A DNA stretch of 64,000 nt, taken from the NCBI GenBank assembly GCA_034766995.1, contig JAWJWD010000021.1:1-64000 (forward strand), written 5' to 3'. Below are positions 37,343 through 48,100 of this stretch, one piece after another. The translations under genes and the position numbers were made by a program. This DNA comes from Acanthacorydalis orientalis. Lineage: Eukaryota > Arthropoda > Insecta > Megaloptera > Corydalidae. The notes beneath the pieces were generated by a model that made no database searches, was not told the origin of the DNA, and saw only the letters and a program-made list of their open reading frames with translations. The stretch's first letter is position 1, and each line of letters opens with the position of its first letter.

Positions 37343-38425
37343 TAACGACGCCCCGCCCACCGCACGCACCGTTTTTCTCTCGTTTTAATCACGACGCCCC
37401 GCCCACCGCACGCACCGTTTTTCTCTCGATTTAATCACGACGCCCCGCCCACCGCACGCACCGTTTTTCTCTCGATTTAATCACGACGCCCCGCCCACCG
37501 CACGCACCGTTTTTCTCTCGATTTAATCACGACGCCCCGCCCACCGCACATACCGTTTCTCTCTCGATTTAATCACGACGCCCCGCCCACCGCACGCACC
37601 GTTTTTCTCTCGTTTTAATCACGACGCCCCGCCCACCGCACGCACCGTTTTTCTCTCGATTTAATCACGACGCCCCGCCCACCGCACGCACCGTTTTTCT
37701 CTCGAATTAATCACGACGCCCCGCCCACCGCACGCACCGTTTCTCTCTCGATTTAATCACGACGCCCCGCCCACCGCACGCACCGTTTTTCTCTCGATTT
37801 AATCACGACGCCCCGCCCACCGCACGCACCGTTTTTCTCTCGATTTAATCACGACGCCCCGCCCACCGCACGCACCATTTTTCTCTCGATTTAATCACGA
37901 CGCCCCGCCCACCGCACGCACAGTTTCTCTCTCGATTTAATCACGACGCCCCGCCCACCGCACGCACCGTTTTTCTCTCGTTTTAATCACGACGCCCCGC
38001 CCACCGCACGCACCGTTTTTCTCTCGATTTAATCACGACGCCCCGCCCACCGCACGCACCGTTTTTCTCTCGATTTAATCACGAAGCCCCGCCCACCGCA
38101 CGCACCGTTTTGCTCTCGATTTAATCACGACGCCCCGCCCACCGCACGCACCGTTTTTCTCTCGATTTAATCACGACGCCCCGCCCACCGCACGCACCGT
38201 TTTTCTCTCGATTTAATCACGACGCCCCGCCCACCGCACGCACCGTTTTTCTCTCGATTTAATCACGACGCCCCGCCCACCGCACGCACCGTTTCTCTCT
38301 CGATTTAATCACGACGCCCCGCCCACCGCACGCACCGTTTTTCTCTCGATTTAATCACGACGCCCCGCCCACCGCACGCACCGTTTTTCTCCCGATTTAA
38401 TCACGACGCCCCGCCCACCGCACGC

Positions 38426-38651
38426 CGTGTACTATGTGTACTCGTCCGAGTGCACGTGTACTCGGACGAGTGCACATAGCACATGGACGTGTACTCGGAC
38501 GTGAATTCAGACGTGTATTCGGACGTGTACACGTCCGAATACACGTCCGAATTCACGTCCGAATTCACGTCCGAATTCACGTCCGAGTACATGTCCATGT
38601 GCTATGTGCACTCGTCCGAGTACACGTGCACTCGGACGAGTACACATAGTA
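38426..38651. repeat. Nested-palindrome cassette 10 (longest)
   Basis: About 226 bp: the right half of the middle palindrome has three successive TTCACGTCCGAA-type repeats, so the stem arms are unequal. One GTACATGTCC variant. Confidence 0.92.
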
Positions 38652-39919
38652 TCACGACGCCCCGCCCACCGCACGCACCGTTTTTCTCACGATTTAATCA
38701 CGACGCCCCGCCCACCGCACGCACCGTTTTTCTCTCGAATTAATCACGACGCCCCGCCCACCGCACGCACCGTTTCTCTCTCGATTTAATCACGACGCCC
38801 CGCCCACCGTACGCACCGTTTTTCTCTCGATTTAATCACGACGCCCCGCCCACCGCACGCACCGTTTTTCTCTCGATTTAATCACGACGCCCCGCCCACC
38901 GCACGCACCGTATTTCTCTCGATTTAATCACGACGCCCCGCCCACCGCACGCACCGTTTCTCTCTCGATTTAATCACGACGCCCCGCCCACCGCACGCAC
39001 CGTTTCTCTCTCGATTTAATCACGACGCCCCGCCCACCGCACGCACCGTTTTTCTCTCGATTTAATCACGACGCCCCGCCCACCGCACGCACCGTTTCTC
39101 TCTCGATTTAATCACGACGCCCCGCCCACCGCACGCACCGTTTTTCTCTCGTTTTAATCACGACGCCCCGCCCACCGCACGCACCGTTTTTCTCTCGATT
39201 TAATCACGACGCCCCGCCCACCGCACGCACCGTTTCTCTCTCGATTTAATCACGACGCCCCGCCCACCGCACGCACCGTTTTTCTCTCGATTTAATCACG
39301 ACGCCCCGCCCACCGCACGCACCGTTTCTCTCTCGATTTAATCACGAAGCCCCGCCCACCGCACGCACCGTATTTCTCCCGATTTAATCACGACGCCCCG
39401 CCCACCGCACGCACCGTTTTTCTCTCGATTTAATCACGACGCCCCGCCCACCGCACGCACCGTTTTTCTCTCGATTTAATCACGACGCCCCGCCCACCGC
39501 ACGCACCGTTTTTCTCTCGATTTAATCACGACGCTCCGCCCACCGCACGCACCGTTTTTCTCTCGATTTAATCACGACGCCCCGCCCACTGCACGCACCG
39601 TTTTTCTCTCGGCTTTAATCACGACGCCCCGCCCACCGCACGCACCGTTTTTCTCTCGATTTAATCACGACGCCCCGCCCACCGCACGCACCGTTTTTCT
39701 CTCGATTTAATCACGACGCCCCGCCCACCGCACGCACCGTTTTTCTCTCGATTTAATCACGACGCCCCGCCCACCGCACGCACCGTTTTTCTCTCGATTT
39801 AATCACGACGCCCCGCCCACCGCACGCACCGTTTTTCTCTCGATTTAATTACGACGCCCCGCCCACCGCACGCACCGTTTTTCTCTCGATCTAATCACGA
39901 CGCCCCGCCCACCGCACGC

Positions 39920-40137
39920 CGTGTACTATGTGTACTCGTCCGAGTGCACGTGTACTCGGACGAGTGCACATAGCACATGGACGTGTACTCGGACGTGAAT
40001 TCGGACGTGTATTCGGACGTGTATTCGGACGTGTACACGTCCGAATACACGTCTGAATTCACGTCCGAGTACACGTCCATGTGCTATGTGCACTCGTCCG
40101 AGTACACGTGCACTCGGACGAGTACACATAGTACACG
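39920..40137. repeat. Axis cassette 11: strand switch of the core array
   Basis: Both outer junctions are of the same kind (GCACGCCGTGTAC on the left and its reverse complement on the right), unlike every internal cassette, which has one such junction and one GTATCACGACG junction. The 46-bp repeat is on the plus strand to its left and on the minus strand to its right, so the true axis of the palindrome core lies here, near 40,030. The middle palindrome has one extra GTGTATTCGGAC on the left half. Confidence 0.95.
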
Positions 40138-41495
40138 GCGTGCGGTGGGCGGGGCGTCGTGATTAAATCGGGAGAAAAACGGTGCGTGCGGTGGGCGGGG
40201 CGTCGTGATTAAATCGAGAGAAAAACGGGCGTGCGGTGGGCGGGGCGTCGTGATTAAATCGAGAGAAAAACGGTGCGTGCAGTGGGCGGGGCGTCGTGAT
40301 TAAATCGAGAGAAAAACGGTGCGTGCGGTGGGCGGGGCGTCGTGATTAAATTGAGAGAAAAACGGTGCGTGCGGTGGGCGGGGCGTCGTGATTAAATCGA
40401 GAGAAAAACGGTGCGTGCGGTGGGCGGGGCGTCGTGATTAAATCGAGAGAAAAACGGTGCGTGCGGTGGGCGGGGCGTCGTGATTAAATCGAGAGAGAAA
40501 CGGTGCGTGCGGTGGGCGGGGCGTCGTGATTAAATCGAGAGAGAAACGGTGCGTGCGGTGGGCGGGGCGTCGTGATTAAATCGAGAGAAAAAGGGTGCGT
40601 GCGGTGGGCGGGGCGTCGTGATTAAATCGAGAGAAAAACGGTGCGTGCGGTGGGCGGGGCGTCGTGATTAAATCGAGAGAAAAACGGTGCGTGCGGTGGG
40701 CGGGGCGTCGTGATTAAATCGAGAGAAAAACGGTGCGTGCGGTGGGCGGGGCGTCGTGATTAAATCGAGAGAAAAACGATGCGTGCGGTGGGCGGGGCGT
40801 CGTGATTAAATCGAGAGAAAAACGGTGCGTGCGGTGGGCGGGGCGTCGTGATTAAATCGAGAGAAAAACGGTGCGTGCGGTGGGCGTGGCGTCGTGATTA
40901 AATCGAGAGAAAAACGGTGCGTGCGGTAGGCGGGGCGTCGTGATTAAATCGGGAGAAAAACGGTGCGTGCGGTGGGCGGGGCTTCGTGATTAAATCGAGA
41001 GAAAAACGGTGCGTGCGGTGGGCGGAGCGTCGTGATTAAATCGAGAGAAAAAAGTTGCGTGCGGTGGGCGGGGCGTCGTGATTAAATCGAGAGAAAAACG
41101 GTGCGTGCGGTGGGCGGGGCTTCGCGATTAAATCGAGAGAAAAACGGTGCGTGCGGTGGGCGGAGCGTCGTGATTAAATCGAGAGAAAAACGGTGCGTGC
41201 GGTGGGCGGGGCGTCGTGATTAAATCGAGAGAAAAACGGTGCGTGCGGTGGGCGGGGCTTCGTGATTAAATCGAGAGAAAAACGGTGCGTGCGGTGGGCG
41301 GGGCGTCGTGATTAAATCGAGAGAAAAACGGTGCGTGCGGTGGGCGGGGCGTCGTGATTAAATCGAGAGAAAAACGATGCGTGCGGTGGGCGGGGCGTCG
41401 TGATTAAATCGAGAGAAAAACGGTGCGTGCGGTGGGCGGGGCGTCGTGATTAAATCGAGAGAAAAACGGTGCGTGCGGTGGGCGGGGCGTCGTGA

Positions 41496-41697
41496 TACTA
41501 TGTGTACTCGTCCGAGTGCACGTGTACTCGGACGAGTGCACATAGCACATGGACGTGTACTCGGACGTGAATTCGGACGTGTACTCGGACGTGTACACGT
41601 CCGAATACACGTCCGAATTCACGTCCGAGTACACGTCCATGTGCTATGTGCACTCGTCCGAGTACACGTGCACTCGGACGAGTACACATAGTACACG
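41496..41697. repeat. Nested-palindrome cassette 12
   Basis: About 202 bp, inverted relative to cassettes 2-10 as judged by the junctions (CGTGATACTATG before, CATAGTACACGG after). Confidence 0.93.
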
Positions 41698-42411
41698 GCG
41701 TGCGGTGGGCGGGGCGTCGTGATTAAATCGAGAGAAAAACGGTGCGTGCGGTGGGCGGGGCGTCGTGATTAAATCGAGAGAAAAACGGTGCGTGCGGTGG
41801 GCGGGGCGTCGTAATTAAATCGAGAGAAAAACGGTGCGTACGGTGGGCGGGGCGTCGTGATTAAATCGAGAGAAAACGGTGCGTGCGGTGGGCGGGGCGT
41901 CGTGATTAAATCGAGAGAAAAACGGTGCGTGCGGTGGGCGGGGCGTCGTGATTAAATCGAGAGAAAAACGGTGCGTGCGGTGGGCGGGGCGTCGTGATTA
42001 AATCGAGAGAAAAACGGTGCGTGCGGTGGGCGGGGCGTCGTGATTAAATCGAGAGAAAAACGGTGCGTGCGGTGGGCGGGGCGTCGTGATTAAATCGAGA
42101 GAAAAACGGTGCGTGCGGTGGGCGGGGCGTCGTGATTAAATCGAGAGAAAAACGGTGCGTGCGGTGGGCGGGGCGTCGTGATTAAATCGAGAGAAAAACA
42201 GTGCGTGCGGTGGGCGGGGCTTCGTGATTAAATCGAGAGAAAAACGGTGCGTGCGGTGGGCGGGGCGTCGTGATTAAATCGAGAGAAAAACGGTGCGTGC
42301 AGTGGGCGGGGCGTCGTGATTAAATCGAGAGAAAAACGGTGCGTGCGGTGGGCGGGGCGTCGTGATTAAATCGAGAGAAAAACGGTGCGTGCGGTGGGCG
42401 GGGCGTCGTGA

Positions 42412-42613
42412 TACTATGTGTACTCGTCCGAGTGCACGTGTACTCGGACGAGTGCACATAGCACATGGACGTGTACTCGGACGTGAATTCGGACGTGTAC
42501 TCGGACGTGTACACGTCCGAATACACGTCCGAATTCACGTCCGAGTACACGTCCATGTGCTATGTGCACTCGTCCGAGTACACGTGCACTCGGACGAGTA
42601 CACATAGTACACG
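42412..42613. repeat. Nested-palindrome cassette 13
   Basis: Same as cassette 12, 916 bp further on; the first repeat after it carries a CGATGGGCGG variant. Confidence 0.93.
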
Positions 42614-43151
42614 GCGTGCGATGGGCGGGGCGTCGTGATTAAATCGAGAGAAAAACGGTGCGTGCGGTGGGCGGGGCGTCGTGATTAAATCGAGAGAAAA
42701 ACGGTGCGTGCGGTGGGCGGGGCGTCGTGATTAAATCGAGAGAAAAACGGTGCGTGCGGTGGGCGGGGCCTCGTGATTAAATCGAGAGAAAAACGGTGCG
42801 TGCGGTGGGCGGGGCGTCGTGATTAAATCGAGAGAAAAACGGTGCGTGCGGTGGGCGGGGCGTCGTGATTAAATCGAGAGAAAAACGGTGCGTGCGGTGG
42901 GCGGGGCGTCGTGATTAAATCGAGAGAAAAACGGTGCGTGCGGCGGGCGGGGCGTCGTGATTAAATCGAGAGAAAAACGGTGCGTGCGGTGGGCGGGGCG
43001 TCGTGATTAAATCGAGAGAAAAACGGTGCGTGCGGTGGGCGGGGCGTCGTGATTAAATCGAGAGAAAAACGGTGCGTGCGGTGGGCGGGGCGTCGTGATT
43101 AAATCGAGAGAAAAACGGTGCGTGCGGTGGGCGGGGCGTCGTGATTAAATC

Positions 43152-43363
43152 ACACACATAGTACACGTCCGAGTACACGCGTACTCGGACGAGTACACAT
43201 AGCACATGGACGTGTACTCGGACGTGTACTTGGACGTGTACACGTCCGAGTACACGTCCATGTGCTATGTGTACTCGTCCGAGTACACGTGCACTCGGAC
43301 GAGTACACATAGTACACGGACGTGTACTCGGACGTGCACTCGGACGTGCACTCGGACGTGTAC
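43152..43363. repeat. Nested-palindrome cassette 14 (right end of core)
   Basis: Degenerate terminal cassette: CGAGTACACGCGTACTCG replaces the usual CACGTG-centred hairpin, and the block runs into GTACCGCATGGGCACCGC, the mirror of the sequence before cassette 1. It is longer than cassette 1 by about 100 bp. Confidence 0.88.
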
Positions 43364-43403
43364 CGCATGGGCACCGCTAGGGCACCGACACACGACACAC
43401 ACA

Positions 43404-43433
43404 CGTAGAGCGTTTATACCTAACCGCTCTACG
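43404..43433. repeat. GTAGAGCG hairpin, copy 3 mirror (right)
   Basis: Stem CGTAGAGCG/CGCTCTACG, same as its partner at 29,481-29,510. Companion copies at 43,520-43,548 and 43,804-43,833. Confidence 0.85.
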
Positions 43434-43465
43434 TTCACGTTACCGCAAGAGCTTCCGATAACTAT

Positions 43466-43493
43466 GTCGGTTCGACGGAGACGTCGAACCGAC
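43466..43493. repeat. Perfect 12-bp inverted repeat with GAGA loop
   Basis: GTCGGTTCGACG, loop GAGA, then a fully complementary 12-base arm. As RNA from the plus strand this would be a stem capped by a GNRA-type tetraloop. Left-arm counterpart has one mismatch. Confidence 0.85.
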
Positions 43494-43519
43494 AGTACCG
43501 ACGCTGCTCTTCGACAGCA

Positions 43520-43548
43520 GTAGAGCGTTTATACCTAACCGCTCTACC
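43520..43548. repeat. GTAGAGCG hairpin, copy 2 mirror (right)
   Basis: Same loop and eight-base stem as 29,366-29,394. Confidence 0.85.
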
Positions 43549-43609
43549 TTCGTATCTATCTAGTAATCTTATCCATGTTATTTATAAGTATTTACTGCAA
43601 GTTGAAAAA

Positions 43610-43698
43610 TGATCGTTGCGATTTGATCAGAGGGCAGTGACCATGCCAGCAATAGTAATTGGACGTGTGTGCTATCCACTGCACCACGTCGTTCTAAT
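43610..43698 (-). ncRNA. tRNA-like SINE head (relic)
   Basis: On the minus strand TGGTGCAGTGG fits a Pol III A box and forms a tRNA-like D arm (GTGC, loop AGTGGATA, GCAC). About 47 bases later GATCAAATC fits the B box GWTCRANNC, and ATTTTTC after it could terminate Pol III. The anticodon and T stems do not pair properly, so it is not a functional tRNA. The left arm keeps only the beginning (GACGTGGTGCAG, about 29,330-29,341) and has lost the rest together with following sequence. Confidence 0.3.
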
Positions 43699-43803
43699 AC
43701 AGTATAAAATCGGAACTTCCTTTCGTTCTGTTTAATTCAGCTTCCGTTACCACCGGAGCTTCCGATAACTAGGTCCGTCCGACGTCTCCGTCGTATCGAC
43801 AGC

Positions 43804-43833
43804 GGTAGAGCGTTTATACCTAACCGCTCTACC
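43804..43833. repeat. GTAGAGCG hairpin, copy 1 mirror (right)
   Basis: Stem GGTAGAGCG/CGCTCTACC as in 29,184-29,213. Confidence 0.85.
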
Positions 43834-43929
43834 TTCGTATCTATCTAGTAATCTTATCCATGTTATTTATAAGTATTTACTGCAAGTTCATGTATAGTCG
43901 TATTCTAAAATAACATAACATATAACAAA

Positions 43930-44010
43930 ACACAAGTTCACGCGCCTGCGCAGTGCGCCGGTCACGTGACCTGGAAATTTGGCCCGAGTTCCGCCCCCAC
44001 CACCCTGAAA
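43930..44010. promoter_or_regulatory. CpG-rich promoter-like element, right copy
   Basis: Mirror of 29,015-29,090: CGCGCCTGCGCA (43,941-43,952, NRF1-like), GGTCACGTGACC (43,960-43,971, extended E-box) and CCGCCCCCACC. All motif bases are unchanged from the left copy. Confidence 0.4.
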
Positions 44011-44131
44011 ATTTTCTTATTAATTTATTGTGATTAGGAATGTATAAAGCCTAACGATACAGTATAAATTATAAGTGAAAAACTTTGCGATCGGTCTCGG
44101 GTAATCGCGTTTCGTACAAAAATATCTACAC

Positions 44132-44258
44132 CGTTTCGGTTACTTACGGCACCGCACCGTCCGTTTTCGTCACTCGCATAGTTTCATTTACTTACGATAA
44201 CCACACGGTCAGTTTAAGTTACTTACGACATATGCTCAGTTTCGGTTACTTACGATAT
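44132..44258 (-). repeat. CGTAAGTAACCGAAAC minisatellite, right copy
   Basis: One unit fewer than the left array; the rest corresponds unit by unit. Confidence 0.8.
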
Positions 44259-45169
44259 ACACTGTTCGATGACAAAGGATGTACGCTGCAAAAGATATAT
44301 TACGGTGTACAATATTTATCACCGATTAAAAAACTTTAAAATAATCATTAAATTAATATATAACGATTACCATGATCCGATACAAAAATAACAGTAGTAC
44401 ATAGCTAGAGGTAACTTAACAATGTGCGAAAAAATACATATCTATAACGATTAATGTTTATTACAAACAAATATGCGGTTTAAATTGATTATTTTAATAT
44501 TACCGTAATGATAAAAACAACCGTGAATTAAAGTTTTCAGAAAATCTATTAAACACCGACGAGATGACATCCCAAAACTTCGCACTACCACTTCTCGGAT
44601 GTTAATCGAGCATACGTAACATTCGTACATACACGACATTCATACGACACACCGGCGTTCCGACTGCCGCCCTATCCTACCCGACGCGTGGCTAACGATA
44701 AGCCTACCCGAGTCTGTATTTAAACGATCTATTTAAAACCTGCCTGATATCACAGAACTAAACTATCTACTCCTACCCGAGATGATTCGAATCTAAACGG
44801 CCTGAACCGATATAATTAAATGTCGGATACGAGCTAAGCGAGCTAACGACACAAACACTTGTTCAAAACACACGTATCTCGGTGTTCAAACATGTAGACT
44901 TTCTGAAAACTTTTGCGATTACATTATAAAACGAAAAAAGGAAATATCGTTAAATATTCGTCCGATGAAAGATCGCTTTCAGTGATTCATATAACTTAAA
45001 GGCGAATTATTTTTCAATTATATGTATTGTATATCGCACATTGAAAGTTACCCGTATTGTTGAACATCACTTTTCTATATTTGATACATATATCAAGTAA
45101 TAAAAGTTTATGAAATAATCATTTACATTGTACATACTCTTACAGGTATGTAAAAATTTGAATATATAT

Positions 45170-48100
45170 AACGAAAAACAATTTCAATACGGAATTTTCC
45201 ATTAAATATGAACTTTGTTTTTTTTTTATTTAATTTTGAAATAAGAATACGATTTAATGTTTAAATGAAAAAAGCATCTGATTAATATCGATTCTATAAA
45301 TCGACTTCCAATAAAAAGTATTTAATGTTACAAAATGAAATTGAGTATATTTAAAACGTGCAGCTAAATAATTTTAATTTACTTATAAAAAAAACATTAT
45401 TCCTGAAATGTTTTCATTTAAGCAAAGATAAAGAAACGGAATTATTCAAAGCAAAAAATAATTATATTAGTTAATATTATAATATATATATTAGTTATAT
45501 TAGTTAATTTAGTCACGTAAAACATTATCTGATAATACCTGTTTACTTAGAAACAAATATTTTCCATCGAAATGATAAACTGAATTAATGTTTAAAAGAA
45601 AAACATTACAGTAAATAAGAATAAAACATTTTCCATAAAGAAATTAAATTGAAAAATCACTGCTTATAAATTTCAAAAAAAAATCTTCATTATTAACCAA
45701 GACATGAAAATAAATTCATTTCGTTAAAACACGACTATTTAAATAACATCAATTTCATTATCGTTAAAAAAATACTTTCCTGATGGTTTGAAAAAAAATT
45801 AGTATTCGAATAAGAATACGATTTCATAATTAATACGATAGCAATTAATTCATTTACTTTACGATTCATTCAAAGATGTTTACTAATTATATTCACTGAT
45901 TTAGTTAAATAAAATCTAAATTTTTGTGTTACTTATGACAGTTTAAAATTTAATATATACCGATTGAAATTTAGTTCGTATTTAAAGAAAAACAGCATTT
46001 AAATGTAAAAAAGGTACGTATAACCTTTAATAGAATTACTAACGTATCGTTAACGATAAATTTTAACAATCTACTATTTATAATCATTAGAAAAATTTGT
46101 ACTTAATGTGTACTGATAAGAAGCCGAATTCTTATTTAACAATTAAAGAGCATTTACATTTTAACAACGATTATTTCACCACCTTTGAGAAAATTCATTT
46201 CCAATTTTCTAACATTTATGAACTTTACCAATACTTCATATAGAAATAAGAAAATTTAATAATTTCATCATTAACTAAAATGTTAAAAGTACCGAGTATT
46301 ATTTAATTCACATGTAAAAATTATTTCAAACTATTTAAATACCATTGAAAAGCATTATAATTATTCTACAGATATGAAATTTAATTCATATTTAATAAAA
46401 AATAACGTTCATTTATTATCAACTATTATTTTATCAATAATAAGTAAATCATTAATAATAATTAATTTGTTCATCGAAATAAGAAATTGAAAAAGTTCAT
46501 AAAAAGTTCATGACTTAAATTTAGTCATGTTTAATAGAAAAAGAGCATTGCAATATTATAGTGTTATTTAAACTTTAAACAATAATTCATTTGAAACAGT
46601 CTTATGAGCATTAACAAAAATTTGCATTGAAAGTTCATAGTTAAAAGAAAAAGTATTTAAACAACATATAGAAATCATTAATGTATCTATAAAAATTACT
46701 TTTAAATTTCTAATAATCAGTAGAAATGATTCTAATTAATGTATTTATACGAAATTTAAATCACGTTTAATAAAAAAAAAAAAACATTTAAATATTATGA
46801 ACTGTCATACGATCATGAAAAAAATAATTCATTTGTAATTTTTCATCAGTTAACGAGCATCAACAACATTTTATACAGAAATAAGAAATTTAAAAAGCTA
46901 ATAAATCAAAAAAAATGATATTAAAAATATGTTAATGTCATCAATTTGCTTATTAAATGAGAATTTTTTATTACAATTTGTAAACTTTTTAATTAATGCA
47001 GAAGCAATAAAAAAAATAGTTCATATTCAATCAAAAAAGAGCATGCAATCATAATTGAACATTATTTTAGCCTTTTGAAACAAACTACTAATTTATAATG
47101 TTCAATCATTTACCGGTCTTAATAACATTGATTTCATTCAAAGTTGGATTGTTGAAAGTTGAGAAGTATTTCGAAAGTTTTTTGCTTATAAAGATTACTT
47201 CATTATAATCATTAAAAAATATAATTAATCTAATGATAAAAATTAACATTTAATTAGAAGAGTAATTAAATATTACCAATTATTTCACTTTATGAACAAC
47301 ATTATTAACTTTCAACTATTTATGAAATTTAGAACAACTTTATATAGAAATATGAAATTGAACAAGATTGTAAAATTGAAAGAAAAAGTATTTAAATGTT
47401 ACCAATGCCATTAATAATTCAACTATGAACATTTGATTAAAATTTGTACTATTATTTATGAAAAACATTCAATCAGTACAAAAGTAAGAAATTGAGTTCA
47501 TATTTAATAAACAAAAATTAAACATTATTGATTCTCATTAATTACTTTTTTTAAAAAAACAATGTTCTATTTGTAGATTTTTGAAATGAGTTATTAGAAA
47601 TAAATTTAAGTTCTATTTAAAGAAAGTATAAAGTAATTACTTTTACATTTGATCTGTTTATGAAAGTAAATTTCTATTTTAATAAATGTGAATTTTAGAA
47701 ATAAATTAATATAAAAATATTAACTACTTATTAAATAAAAAAAATATTCTAAATTTTACCAATCATATTAATTATTATTTATGAACTTCAATTTGTTTTA
47801 CTTTGTTTACAAACTGTGAATGTAAAAAAAACTTTTTAAGTATTTAAATTTAATTAATGCATAATGGAACCGATTAATCTTTTTTATTTCTTATGAACTT
47901 AATTCTTCTTTAAGAAGAATTAAATATACTACTCCTATTAATTTATCTTTAAATAATTTGCAATTTTCTTTTATATCCGAATTTACTTTTTCGTTTAGAT
48001 TATTATAAAATGTATCATTTCGATTAATTTATCATTTAAATAATATGCAGTTTTCTTTTACTTATGAACTTAAGAGAATCTAAAAATTTGCAATTTACTT

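Larger units (their letters stand above)
31794..37970 (+). repeat. 3,109-bp tandem duplication inside the array
   Basis: Copy A 31,794-34,902, copy B 34,903 to about 37,970. Cassettes 4, 5, 6 correspond to 7, 8, 9 at exactly 3,109 bp each. Rare variants repeat at the same offset: the ACTCGAACGAG cassette variant (33,33x and 36,44x), the GTATAACGACG junction after cassettes 6 and 9, and a CGCACATACCG unit (34,441 and 37,550). Only a few differences were noticed (for example CTCTTG against CTCATG at 32,962/36,071). Confidence 0.92.
29664..39919 (+). repeat. 46-bp GC-rich tandem array, left block (about 181 copies)
   Basis: The unit reads CACGACGCCCCGCCCACCGC, then ACGCACCG, a T-rich/CT-rich stretch and CGATTTAAT. 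It is interrupted by nine cassettes (2-10), leaving ten runs of about 389, 624, 715, 1,129, 669, 669, 1,129, 669, 1,083 and 1,268 bp. Variant units (GAAGCCCC, CTCGTTTTAAT, CTCGAATTAAT, CTCACGATTT, CTCCCGATTT) mark higher-order duplications. From cassette 4 to cassette 10 the last unit before the cassette is the CTCCCG variant. Many overlapping 60-86-codon frames on both strands come from the repeats and are not genes. Confidence 0.97.
40138..43151 (-). repeat. 46-bp GC-rich tandem array, right block (about 57 copies)
   Basis: Reverse-complement orientation (GGTGGGCGGGGCGTCGTGAT). Split by cassettes 12 and 13 into runs of about 1,358, 714 and 538 bp. Variants include GGGGCTTCG, GGCGGAGCG, AACGATGCG and a two-base deletion near 40,228. 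The CTCGTTTTAAT and CTCGAATTAAT variants common in the left block are not apparent here, so the two blocks have evolved separately. Confidence 0.96.

Noticed and set aside
29664..43151. CRISPR-like array (short repeats at regular spacing)
   Set aside because: The 46-bp units are directly adjacent with no unique spacers, the surrounding sequence is eukaryotic in character, and no cas genes are present.
29510..43523. Dozens of overlapping 60-105-codon open frames with repeated TSEYTSEF, HVRIHVRVH or TRPSARVLGRV peptides
   Set aside because: They appear on both strands and in several frames over the same cassette, change frame with repeat number, and exist because the 12-bp subrepeats are multiples of three. 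No single frame is favoured.
43610..43698. Functional tRNA gene
   Set aside because: Only the D arm and the A and B boxes fit; anticodon, T and acceptor stems do not pair.
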